A stretch of DNA of 6,059 nt from Spirochaetales bacterium (GCA_016930895.1 JAFGFV010000522.1:1-6059); one strand, 5' to 3'. Shown: positions 1 through 5,801, counted from the stretch's first letter. Translations and numbers: made by a program. Notes: generated by a model not told the origin, from the letters alone.

Positions 1-81
1 CCCGGCCGTGGATGAGCGGAACAGTTGCCTCGATCGTCCCGCGCCGGCACATTTCGGTGACTTCTATCCCCAGTCCGGTGT

Positions 82-132
82 ATCAGAAACCCCATCAGTT
101 CGTTGGACAAGTACCGGCGGTAGCGGGTGAAG
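82..132 (+). repeat. Diverged direct repeat, copy 1
   Basis: This copy pairs with 324-368. Both begin ATCAG and share the identical 11-mer TTCGTTGGACA (99-109 here, 341-351 in copy 2). After a 6-base insertion in this copy (110-115) they match again at 14 of 17 positions, ending in TGAAG. The 17 bases before the 11-mer match at only 9 positions. The copies may be remnants of a duplicated or mobile sequence, but no family is recognised. Confidence 0.4.
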
Positions 133-304
133 CGGGCGACGGGTTCGCACCCATGATCCGAAACGGGAGATCCCTGTGGCGGGGCGAGGAAATGGGGATG
201 AGCGGGCCGGTGTATGCCGATCGAATGCTGGGCTACGACTGCTCAGGATAGACATGGGCACACGCAAGAGTATCGCACCTCACCTGCAAGACCTCGCCAT
301 GGCA

Positions 305-339
305 CGATCCAGCACGCTCGGGGATCAGGGCCTGGATCG
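305..339. repeat. 8-bp inverted repeat (possible hairpin)
   Basis: CGATCCAG (305-312) and CTGGATCG (332-339) are perfect reverse complements around a 19-base spacer. The second arm runs into repeat copy 2. No T-run follows, so a terminator is not supported. The function is unknown. Confidence 0.35.
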
Positions 340-368
340 CTTCGTTGGACAGGCGGTGGCGCATGAAG
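324..368 (+). repeat. Diverged direct repeat, copy 2
   Basis: This is the partner of 82-132, offset by 242 bases at the shared 11-mer TTCGTTGGACA (341-351). It lacks the 6-base insertion of copy 1. The core 9-mer TCGTTGGAC recurs a third time at 645-653, directly before the start of the ABC ATPase gene, though that may be chance. Confidence 0.4.
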
Positions 369-585
369 GCTATGGCTCGAGCACCGGCTGCGGCAGATCG
401 ATGCAGTCGGGACCGCCGAGAGCTTCGCGACTGCTGTGCGATTGGCGGGACCCGAGACCCGCATGCACATGTTCGAGGAATTGCAGATCGCTGGCTCTAC
501 CGGCGCGCCCATCCGGTGGCCACGACGGTGTTCGAAATGTATCTTCCCCGCCAGGCAGCCATACGCGATATCGGTAGCCCGCCTG

Positions 586-602
586 GTTTCCGCCGGGGAA
601 AC
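586..602. promoter_or_regulatory. Palindrome upstream of the ABC operon
   Basis: GTTTCC (586-591) and GGAAAC (597-602) form a perfect 6-bp inverted repeat around a 5-base centre. It ends three bases before the second palindrome at 606-619. It could be a second regulator site or a small hairpin left from upstream transcription. There is no T-run, so it is not a typical intrinsic terminator. Confidence 0.4.
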
Positions 603-605
603 ATC

Positions 606-619
606 GTGACATTTGTCAC
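606..619. promoter_or_regulatory. Operator-like palindrome, candidate response-regulator site
   Basis: GTGACA (606-611) and TGTCAC (614-619) are perfect reverse complements around two bases. The centre lies about 43 bases before the start codon of the ATPase gene. If transcription starts at or next to that codon, this is where an activator would contact RNA polymerase at the -35 region. The operon encodes its own LuxR/NarL-type response regulator, the natural candidate ligand. That assignment is inference. Confidence 0.55.
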
Positions 620-655
620 TACCCGGCGGACTGCGCCTGGGCTATCGTTGGACTC
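620..655 (+). promoter_or_regulatory. Candidate activator-dependent promoter of the ABC/two-component operon
   Basis: TATCGT at 643-648 is a plausible -10 box. A 17-base spacing places the -35 at 620-625 (TACCCG), which is far from consensus and directly abuts the palindrome at 606-619. A poor -35 next to an operator fits a promoter that needs an activator. The predicted transcription start falls at about 655-656, on the ATG itself, and there is no good Shine-Dalgarno sequence, so the mRNA may be leaderless. This is a prediction from sequence only. Confidence 0.35.
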
Positions 656-1639
656 ATGAACGATTCGCACGAGACGGAACAGACGGTGGCGGGAGCCCTC
701 AGCGACGCAGTCAAGCGCTACGGATCGATCCTGGCCCTCGACCACGTGGACTTCGAGATCCGCAAGGGGGAAATCCTGGGCCTCCTGGGACCGAACGGCG
801 CTGGCAAGACCACGGCGATCAGGGCACTCTCCGGTCTGATCGCCGTGGACTCGGGCGCCGTCGAGCTCTTCGGGAGGCCGCAGCACCCCGGCGTCCTGGA
901 GCTGAAGCGGCGGATTGGGCTCGTCACCCAGGAGATCACGATTTTCGAGGACCTGTCGGCACGGGAGAATCTGAGCTTTTTCGGCGGGCTGTACGGCCTG
1001 CGGGGGCAGGAGCTCAAGGAGCGGATCGCCGAGACGATCGAGTTCGTGGGGCTCACGGAGCACGCCGACAGGAGAGCCAGGAAGTACTCCGGCGGCATGA
1101 AGCGCCGCCTGAACGTGGCCTGCGCCCTCACGCACCACCCCGAGCTTCTGATCATGGACGAGCCCACCGTGGGCATCGATCCGCAATCCCGCAATCACAT
1201 CCTGGAATCCGTGCGCGCGCTGCGGAAAAAGGGGACCACGATCCTGTACACGTCCCACTACATGGAGGAGGTGCAGGCAATTGCTTCGCGGGTGCTCATC
1301 ATGGACCAGGGACACATCATCGCCGCCGGGACGGTGGACGAGCTGGTGCAGCGCATCCAGTACGAGGAGCGCGTGAGCCTGGAGGTGGGGCAGGGGACCG
1401 CGGCCGTGGTGGAGGATCTCCGTAGGATCGCGGGAGTCAAGCAGGTGACCCGCCAGGAGTCGGTGCTCAGCATCGTGTCCCAGGCCGGAGCGCAGAACCT
1501 GGACCGGATCATCTCGTGCGCCCAGGAGGCTGGCGGGGTCCGGGCAATTCGCACGGAGAAACCCACCCTCGAAGATGTGTTTCTGACCCTCACGGGCAAG
1601 AGGCTGCGCGATGGAGACGCCAACGGAGGCGGGGCGTGA
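656..1639 (+). CDS. ABC transporter ATP-binding protein (ABC-2 exporter type, LnrL-like)
   Basis: This 327-residue protein is the cytoplasmic ATPase that would drive the two permeases encoded next. One nucleotide-binding domain spans about residues 14-235. It has Walker A GPNGAGKT at 45-52, Q-loop Q92, signature YSGGM at 144-148, Walker B LLIMDEP at 164-170 with catalytic E169, D-loop GIDP at 173-176 and switch H201. All motifs are intact. A C-terminal accessory domain of about 90 residues ends in PTLEDVFLTLTGK (303-315), the hallmark of drug- and lipophile-exporting ABC-2 ATPases such as DrrA, NatA and LnrL. The ATG at 656 is chosen because it leaves a short natural N-terminus before the domain; it lacks a clear Shine-Dalgarno sequence. 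GTG at 686 is an alternative. The stop overlaps the next start by 4 bases. The substrate is unknown; the two-component genes downstream favour a LnrLMN-like resistance exporter. Confidence 0.95.
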   Translation: MNDSHETEQTVAGALSDAVKRYGSILALDHVDFEIRKGEILGLLGPNGAGKTTAIRALSGLIAVDSGAVELFGRPQHPGVLELKRRIGLVTQEITIFEDLSARENLSFFGGLYGLRGQELKERIAETIEFVGLTEHADRRARKYSGGMKRRLNVACALTHHPELLIMDEPTVGIDPQSRNHILESVRALRKKGTTILYTSHYMEEVQAIASRVLIMDQGHIIAAGTVDELVQRIQYEERVSLEVGQGTAAVVEDLRRIAGVKQVTRQESVLSIVSQAGAQNLDRIISCAQEAGGVRAIRTEKPTLEDVFLTLTGKRLRDGDANGGGA

Positions 1640-2403
1640 ACGGCGCGACCCGAAAGCTCCTGCTCGTCGCCCGCATCTCCCTCCTGCGCGATCTGCGGCA
1701 ACCCGCGAGCACGATCGTGATGCTCGGGATCCCGCTCGTCCTGATCCCGATCATGGGGGCGGTCTTTTCGAAGATCCCCAGCTGGGACGCCTTCATGGAC
1801 GGCGCGCCGGACCCCATGGCCTTCTTCGCCATCGGGGTCGTCGTCATGTTCCAGCTCTTCGGCGGGCGCTTCAGCATGGAAGCGGTCCGGGAGTCGCTGT
1901 TGTCGGAGAAGAAGTGGCGCATCCATTCGGCGCCCTGCCCGCCCGCGGTCCATGCCATGGGTATCATTTCCGCGAGCACGCTGCTGAGCCTGCTCCAGGG
2001 CTTCCTGCTGGTGGCCTTCGCTCGGGCAGCGCTGGGCGTTCGTTGGGGCAGCCCGGCGGTGGTCTTTCTGGCCCTGTTGGGCGCCTCGCTCGTCTCGCAG
2101 CTCGTCCACGTGATCATTCTGCTGCTGATCCGCAACTACGGGGCGGCCATCAGCGTGGGGTGGGCGTTCGCTTGGGGTTCCGCCGCGCTCGGCGGGCTGA
2201 TCTTTCCGGTGCCCCAGGACAGGCCGTTCTGGCACTTCATGGCCACCTACGGCACACCCTACTCCCTGGCCCAGAGCGCCGTTGTCACCTCGGCCGGCGG
2301 CGGACCCTGGGCCGAGGTGGCGACGGACATTGGGCTGCTGTTCGCGCTCTCCGCGGCTCTGGCGCTCGTTCTGTTCCTCCTTGGCAGGAGGAAGCTCGGA
2401 TGA
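1636..2403 (+). CDS. ABC-2 type transporter permease, first subunit (LnrM-like)
   Basis: This 255-residue integral membrane protein should form half of the export channel. About six hydrophobic segments are visible, near residues 26-44, 59-77, 107-131, 139-165, 169-192 and 231-249. This is the ABC-2 permease layout, with a cytoplasmic N-terminus beginning MNGATRKLLLVAR. The segment from about 80 to 105 (SMEAVRESLLSEKKWRIH...) matches the cytoplasmic coupling region where the ATPase docks. The GTG at 1636 is preferred: it overlaps the ATPase stop as GTGA and has GGAGG at 1625-1629, six bases upstream. The frame stays open further upstream, but only inside the ATPase gene. Expression is probably coupled to the ATPase. 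The family is clear; the substrate cannot be read from the sequence. Confidence 0.9.
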   Translation: MNGATRKLLLVARISLLRDLRQPASTIVMLGIPLVLIPIMGAVFSKIPSWDAFMDGAPDPMAFFAIGVVVMFQLFGGRFSMEAVRESLLSEKKWRIHSAPCPPAVHAMGIISASTLLSLLQGFLLVAFARAALGVRWGSPAVVFLALLGASLVSQLVHVIILLLIRNYGAAISVGWAFAWGSAALGGLIFPVPQDRPFWHFMATYGTPYSLAQSAVVTSAGGGPWAEVATDIGLLFALSAALALVLFLLGRRKLG

Positions 2404-3086
2404 CGATCCTGCGGTTCGCCCTGAAGCGCAGCTTTCGCGGCGGCTTCAACATCCTCCTACTGTGCATGCTTCCCGTGGGCGTCGTTTTCATTCCTTCTGT
2501 AGAAGGGACAACCCTGCCCTTGGGCATCCACTTCTACGGACAGGTCGTCATGTTCGCCGCCTTCCTCATGGTACGCTCGCTGGTGGACGACCGCACGAGC
2601 GGCGTGCTCACCCGCGTCATGGCGGCTCCAGTGAGCTACTTCCGCTATCTCTGGGAAACCCTGCTGGCCTACGGGATCCTGCTCATCCTCCAGAATGCCG
2701 TGGTCGTCGGTCTGGGGGTCGTGCTGTACGGCAAGAGCCTCGGCTCTCCCCTTCTGCAGTGGGTCGCATTCTCCTGCTTCTCCCTCACGTCGATCGCTCT
2801 CTGCCTCGTAGTATTCTCCCTGTTCGGTCGCCGTGACACGGCGTACGGATCGCTGTGGATCGTCATCCTCCTGCTCTCCCTGGTCGGGGGGTTCTACTGG
2901 CCCGTGGATATGATGCCCGGGTTCCTGCAGAGAGTAGCCCGGGTCACTCCGCCGTACTGGCTCGTGAACGCCCTGACGGTGCTCCAGCGCGGCGATCCCC
3001 CGGCACGGTTTGCCCTGTCCGTGGTGATCATGCTACTGTTCACCATGGCGTTTCTCGTGGTGGGGTCCAGGCGCCGGATGGAGTAG
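2400..3086 (+). CDS. ABC-2 type transporter permease, second subunit (LnrN-like)
   Basis: This 228-residue membrane protein is the probable partner of the preceding permease, giving a heterodimeric channel. The typical ABC-2 landmarks are present. DDRTSGVLTRVMAAPVS at 63-79 is the coupling region after the second membrane segment. GGFYWPVDMMPGFLQ at 163-177, followed by TPPYW at 183-187, is the conserved loop between the fifth and sixth segments of this family. Hydrophobic segments lie near 16-32, 44-60, 86-110, 118-142, 150-168 and 204-222. ATG at 2400 overlaps the previous stop as ATGA and has AGGAGG at 2386-2391, eight bases upstream, the strongest ribosome binding site in the operon. The protein is slightly shorter than the first subunit. 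It is most likely part of the same exporter and is not expected to work alone. Confidence 0.92.
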   Translation: MTILRFALKRSFRGGFNILLLCMLPVGVVFIPSVEGTTLPLGIHFYGQVVMFAAFLMVRSLVDDRTSGVLTRVMAAPVSYFRYLWETLLAYGILLILQNAVVVGLGVVLYGKSLGSPLLQWVAFSCFSLTSIALCLVVFSLFGRRDTAYGSLWIVILLLSLVGGFYWPVDMMPGFLQRVARVTPPYWLVNALTVLQRGDPPARFALSVVIMLLFTMAFLVVGSRRRME

Positions 3087-3088
3087 GA

Positions 3089-4192
3089 GTGAACCGCCAG
3101 AGGATCACGGCGAGTACCATGGCCCTCCTGTGGCGGCTCCTGGGACTCGGTCTGCTCTGCGCCCTCTGGATCGTGCGGAACGATGACGAAAGCGGTTTGG
3201 TCCTCGTGCTGCTGCTTGCTGTCCTGGGGCTGGCGCGCTGGCGTTTCACCATGCCCGCCTGGACGGCCCTGGTGGACCAGGCCGCCTGCATCGCCGCCGC
3301 GCTGGTCTGGCCGGAGGCCCGGTTCGCCTTCGCCCTTCCGGTCTTCGATTCCTGTCTCGCCGGCTGCCCCCAGTACGCGCTTCCGGCGCTCGTTGCGCTC
3401 GTGGTCCTGCGCTCGTGGTCCATTTCCGTGGCGGCCACCCTGGGCGCGGCGGCAGCCGCCGGATTCTCGCTTCATCTCTGGGCTCACCAGCTTCTCTGCG
3501 CCCGGCGGGAGGCGGACAGGGACCGAAGACAGCGCTACGAGCTGGAGAGCCTGAAGGCAGAGCTCCTGGCCGCCAACGTCCGCGTGGCGCGCATGGCCGA
3601 GACGGCCGAGCGCACGCGGATTGCGCGAGACCTGCACGATCACGCCGGTCACGAGATCACGGCGGCGCAGCTGGCCCTGGACGCCTTCCGCCATCTCTGG
3701 AAGGAGGGGGACCCTCAGGCTGCGGAGCTCCTGGATCAGGCTGCACGGCGCGTGGCGGACGGCATGAGGCTCCTCCGGCGAACTGTGCACGACATGGCGC
3801 CGGCGACCCCGGTCGGGGCCGCCACCCTCGAGGAGATCTGCCGCCGCTTCACCGCCTGCCGGGTTGAGTTCTCGGTGCACGGCGACACGGAGGCGGTGCC
3901 GATCCATGCCTGGGGCGTGCTCGAGCCCTGCCTGAAGGAAGCGCTCACCAACGCCGCCCGCCACGAGTTGCCCTCCAGGATCGACGTGTCGCTGGACGTG
4001 GGACCGCACATCGTCCGCCTGTGTGTCCACAACCCTACACGGGGACCCCAGGGACGCGCCGGAGGCGAACGCGGAGTCGGTCTGCGCAACCTATCCGGAC
4101 GCGCCCGGGCCATAGGCGGCAGCTTGACGACCGACTCGCGCGACGGCTTCAGGCTCATCTGCGTCTTGCCGCTCGAAGAGGGACCGCCGTGA
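3089..4192 (+). CDS. Sensor histidine kinase, DesK/NarX (HisKA_3) family, LnrJ-like
   Basis: This 367-residue membrane sensor should phosphorylate the response regulator encoded next. The N-terminal 135 residues carry four to five hydrophobic segments (about 12-29, 36-49, 56-73, 77-93 and 97-132) with almost no extracytoplasmic domain, so sensing probably occurs within the membrane. A charged, coiled-coil-like linker (137-178) leads to the phosphoacceptor box [18 protein letters not shown] (174-191), with H183 as the phosphorylated histidine. The ATP-binding half shows the N-box EALTNAARH (284-292, N288) and a [11 protein letters not shown] segment (329-339). The usual DxGxG lid motif is replaced by VHNPTRGP (313-320). 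Cysteines C24, C67, C89 and C93 lie in or near the membrane domain. GTG at 3089 lies two bases after the previous stop, with GGAG at 3080-3083; ATG at 3119 is a weaker alternative. The end overlaps the regulator start by 4 bases. Confidence 0.92.
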   Translation: MNRQRITASTMALLWRLLGLGLLCALWIVRNDDESGLVLVLLLAVLGLARWRFTMPAWTALVDQAACIAAALVWPEARFAFALPVFDSCLAGCPQYALPALVALVVLRSWSISVAATLGAAAAAGFSLHLWAHQLLCARREADRDRRQRYELESLKAELLAANVRVARMAETAERTRIARDLHDHAGHEITAAQLALDAFRHLWKEGDPQAAELLDQAARRVADGMRLLRRTVHDMAPATPVGAATLEEICRRFTACRVEFSVHGDTEAVPIHAWGVLEPCLKEALTNAARHELPSRIDVSLDVGPHIVRLCVHNPTRGPQGRAGGERGVGLRNLSGRARAIGGSLTTDSRDGFRLICVLPLEEGPP

Positions 4193-4797
4193 GAGTGCTG
4201 GTGGTGGATGACGATCCGCTGGTATCGCACAGCTTGAAGGTGCTCTTGTCCCGGGAGGAGGGCATTCAGGTCACCGGGACGGCGGTGGACGGCACCCGGG
4301 CCATTGCGCTCTGCGAGAAGAGCCTGCCGGACGCGGTGCTCATGGACATCCGCATGCCCGGCATGGACGGCATCGAGGCCACGCGACACATCAAGGCGCG
4401 CTGGCCGCAGGTCCGGGTGATGATTCTGACCACATTCCAGGACGACGAGAGCATCCAACGCGCTCTCCAGGCCGGAGCCGACGGCTACCTTCTCAAGTCC
4501 ACACCCTCCTCCGGCATGGCGGAGCGGCTGCTCGCCCTTGCCTCCGGCAGCGCTGTGGTGGACCCAGCCGTTCTGAAACGCCTCAGCGAACCCCTCCGCG
4601 CACCGCTCCCGGGCCTGACGCCGCGGGAGGACGATGTGGCGGAGCTCGTGGCGCAGGGGCTGTCCAACCGGGAGATCGCCGAGTACCTGTTCATCAGCGA
4701 GGGGACGGCGCGCAACATCCTTTCGGTGGTTCTCGCGAAGCTCGGCCTGCGGGACCGTACACAGCTGGCAATCCGGTACTGGAAGAGGAGCCTGTAG
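4189..4797 (+). CDS. Response regulator, LuxR/NarL family (DesR/LnrK-like)
   Basis: This 202-residue transcription factor is the cognate partner of the kinase just upstream. The receiver domain covers about 1-118, with acidic pocket D7, D8 and D9, phosphoacceptor D53 in [11 protein letters not shown], switch T81 and invariant K103. The LuxR-type helix-turn-helix covers about 141-200: LTPRE at 143-147, then [11 protein letters not shown] (157-167) and a recognition helix in [17 protein letters not shown] (170-186). Its ending, [12 protein letters not shown], is typical of the DesR-like branch. GTG at 4189 overlaps the kinase stop as GTGA, with GAGGGA at 4178-4183, five bases upstream. It is full length with all key residues. 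Phosphorylated dimers probably bind a palindrome, and the site at 606-619 before the operon is the best candidate, giving positive autoregulation. That target is inferred. Confidence 0.95.
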   Translation: MRVLVVDDDPLVSHSLKVLLSREEGIQVTGTAVDGTRAIALCEKSLPDAVLMDIRMPGMDGIEATRHIKARWPQVRVMILTTFQDDESIQRALQAGADGYLLKSTPSSGMAERLLALASGSAVVDPAVLKRLSEPLRAPLPGLTPREDDVAELVAQGLSNREIAEYLFISEGTARNILSVVLAKLGLRDRTQLAIRYWKRSL

Positions 4798-4819
4798 GAG
4801 TGCGGACGACTCCGGCCGC
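4798..4819. other. 22-base convergent junction without a clear terminator
   Basis: The response-regulator and ArsR genes end facing each other. The spacer holds only a 4-bp stem, CGGA/TCCG, with a 4-base loop and no T-run on either strand. Transcription from each side probably runs into the other gene or ends by Rho. Confidence 0.5.
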
Positions 4820-5158
4820 TTAGCCCTTCTCCGCGTTCCGCTGCAGGCTGGCCAGCTGCTTGTGGATGTTCTGCTCGATCACCTGCTCCACGCAGCTTAT
4901 GAAGCGCAGCAGGCAGGGCGCCTCGAGGGAGTAGTAGACGGTGGTGCCCTGTTTCCGGTCGGAGATGATCCCGGCATTCTTCAGGATCGAGAGGTGCTTC
5001 GACACGGTGGAGGTGTCGGCCCCGATCATCTCCGTGAGCTCGCATACGCAGTACGGCTTCTCGGCGAGCTTTTCCACGATGAAGATCCGGCTGGGGTGAC
5101 CTAGGGCCTTGAGGATCCCCGCCCTGGCGGCGCTCCTGGACTTTTCTGTTTCCGTCAT
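4820..5158 (-). CDS. ArsR/SmtB family transcriptional repressor
   Basis: This 112-residue winged-helix DNA-binding protein normally represses transcription until a metal, metalloid or thiol-reactive signal is bound. The fold is readable: LKALGHPSRIFIVEKL (16-31), then YCVCELTEMIGADTSTVSKHL (36-56) containing the recognition helix, then the wing around GIISDRKQGTTVYYSLEA (63-80). C37 and C39 in CVCEL match the classic ArsR arsenite site (ELCVCDL). Two further cysteines, C82 and C89, lie in the C-terminal helix. The start at 5158 gives the usual ArsR N-terminus; the ribosome binding site is only a weak purine run. The gene is divergent from the thioredoxin gene, with a near-identical inverted repeat in front of each, so it probably represses both itself and that operon. 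The inducer is unproven; arsenite or another thiol-reactive species is plausible. Confidence 0.93.
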   Translation of the reverse strand: MTETEKSRSAARAGILKALGHPSRIFIVEKLAEKPYCVCELTEMIGADTSTVSKHLSILKNAGIISDRKQGTTVYYSLEAPCLLRFISCVEQVIEQNIHKQLASLQRNAEKG

Positions 5159-5175
5159 CTCATTTTTCTTCTTAT

Positions 5176-5191
5176 TTTGCTAATTTGCCAA
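5176..5191. promoter_or_regulatory. Putative ArsR operator in front of the repressor gene
   Basis: TTTGC (5176-5180), six AT-rich bases, then GCCAA (5187-5191) form an inverted repeat with one mismatch. It lies 18 bases upstream of the repressor start codon, in an AT-rich island (5159-5195) that contrasts with the GC-rich surroundings. It matches the site at 5294-5309 in arm sequence and spacing. On the - strand, TTGACG (5210-5205) at 17 bases from CAAATT (5187-5182) could be a weak promoter that the site overlaps. This suggests autorepression. Confidence 0.6.
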
Positions 5192-5235
5192 GAAAGTCGG
5201 CTGCCGTCAAGCGAGAAATGCTCGCAGCAGGAGAC

Positions 5236-5266
5236 CCCCGCCCGCAGGCAGCCTGCCGGCGCGGGG
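5236..5266. repeat. GC-rich hairpin between divergent promoters
   Basis: CCCCGC (5236-5241) pairs with GCGGGG (5261-5266), and inside it GCAGGC (5244-5249) pairs with GCCTGC (5251-5256). With two single-base bulges this gives a long stem. It sits 10 bases upstream of the -35 box of the thioredoxin promoter and has no T-run on the + strand. It could insulate the two promoters, be a remnant, or act as another protein site. Confidence 0.4.
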
Positions 5267-5275
5267 ATGGCGGGG

Positions 5276-5304
5276 TTGACAAGGCAACGCTTGTTGGCTA
5301 TATT
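5276..5304 (+). promoter_or_regulatory. Sigma-70-type promoter of the thioredoxin-ccdA operon
   Basis: TTGACA (5276-5281) is a perfect -35 consensus, followed after exactly 17 bases by TATATT (5299-5304), which matches the -10 consensus at five of six positions. Transcription should begin near 5311, giving a leader of about 33 bases before the chosen GTG start. The promoter is intrinsically strong, so control is expected to be by repression. The -10 box is exactly the spacer of the inverted repeat at 5294-5309. Confidence 0.8.
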
Positions 5305-5309
5305 GCCAA
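5294..5309. promoter_or_regulatory. Putative ArsR operator over the thioredoxin promoter
   Basis: TTGGC (5294-5298) and GCCAA (5305-5309) are perfect inverted repeats flanking the six-base -10 box TATATT. A dimeric repressor bound here would block RNA polymerase directly, which is the usual ArsR mechanism. The right half, TATATTGCCAAG, matches TAATTTGCCAAG in front of the repressor gene at 10 of 12 bases. Confidence 0.7.
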
Positions 5310-5343
5310 GTACAAAATCTTCGTGAGAACGGAGTCCATACTG

Positions 5344-5799
5344 GTGAGTGACAGGAACCACACCGGGGTCGTCACCGCGGTCTTGCTGGTTGCAGTCTTG
5401 GTGCTGAGCCTCGCGGCTGCGGGATGTTGGCGTGGTGGCTCGGCTGCCGAGGCGCAGGTGGACCCGTCGACCTCCACCCGTGCGTTGAAGGTCAACGACG
5501 CCGGATCCGCGGATTCCCCCCTGGTGACCTTCGTGGAGCTTGGCTCCGAGCGCTGCATCCCGTGCGTCAAGATGCAGGAGGTCATGAAGCAGATGGACGC
5601 GCGCTACGGCGAGCAGGTGCGCATCGTCTTCCACGACGTGTGGACCCCCGAGGGTGAGCCCTACGCACGGCAGTACCGCATCCGGGTGATCCCCACGCAG
5701 GTGTTCCTGGACTCCCAAGGGCAGGAGTACTACCGTCACGAGGGATACGTTCCCTTCGCCCAGGTGGCCGAGATCCTGGCCCTCAAAGGGGTCGGGTAG
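5344..5799 (+). CDS. Thioredoxin-fold lipoprotein (CIPC active site), CcdA partner
   Basis: This 151-residue protein appears to be an exported, membrane-anchored thiol-disulfide reductase. Residues 1-27 form a signal peptide: a short charged start, a hydrophobic run VVTAVLLVAVLVLSLAAAG, then C28 as the probable lipidated cysteine (the -3 position is Ala, acceptable but not the commonest). Trp at +2 would not retain it in the inner membrane under the Lol rule, if the host has that system. The thioredoxin fold covers about 55-150, with active site C71-I-P-C74 and cis-proline P117 in RVIPTQVFLD. The usual WCGPC is here RCIPC, so the Trp before the first cysteine is missing. GTG at 5344 is chosen because it yields the signal peptide and has GGAG at 5331-5334; GTG at 5323 has no ribosome binding site. 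The CcdA-like gene follows after two bases. Likely reduced by that protein; its client is unknown. Confidence 0.88.
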   Translation: MSDRNHTGVVTAVLLVAVLVLSLAAAGCWRGGSAAEAQVDPSTSTRALKVNDAGSADSPLVTFVELGSERCIPCVKMQEVMKQMDARYGEQVRIVFHDVWTPEGEPYARQYRIRVIPTQVFLDSQGQEYYRHEGYVPFAQVAEILALKGVG

Positions 5800-5801
5800 G
5801 G

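Larger units (their letters stand above)
1..655. other. Left flank without a supportable gene
   Basis: No open frame in this stretch has a recognisable domain, a convincing ribosome binding site or a full-length family match. The frames present overlap one another on both strands, as expected by chance in GC-rich DNA. Some short stretches look protein-like, for example one around 374-480 on the + strand and fragments ending in SNEL/SNEA on the - strand, but none forms a continuous gene. The region could be decayed coding sequence or a long intergenic spacer. It holds a diverged direct repeat, an 8-bp inverted repeat and, in its last 70 bases, the control region of the following operon. Confidence 0.5.

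Noticed and set aside
613..618. TTGTCA as the -35 box of the ABC operon promoter
   Set aside because: It resembles TTGACA but lies 24 bases from the best -10 candidate, which is too far. It is better explained as part of the palindrome.
102..653. GTTGGAC cores at 102-108, 344-350 and 647-653 as integron attC sites
   Set aside because: They match the GTTRRRY core, but no paired RYYYAAC box lies at a suitable distance upstream and no attC-like hairpin or cassette gene is present.
497..1315. Long - strand open frame opposite the ATPase gene
   Set aside because: It is antisense to a clear ABC ATPase with all motifs intact and shows no domain. It is a by-product of GC-rich codon use.
613..1425. 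+ strand open frame overlapping the ATPase in another frame
   Set aside because: Its composition is rich in Arg, Gly and Ala without any motif, as expected of a shifted reading of the ATPase gene.
1611..2399. Long upstream extension of the second permease into the first permease gene
   Set aside because: The extension is a shifted reading of the first permease. The ATG at 2400 has a strong AGGAGG and gives the normal permease N-terminus.
4804..4815. Intrinsic terminator between the convergent genes
   Set aside because: Only a 4-bp stem is present and no T-run follows on either strand.
5185..5343. Longer thioredoxin protein starting near 5185
   Set aside because: That stretch contains the -35 and -10 boxes, the operator and the hairpin, and would bury the signal peptide internally.
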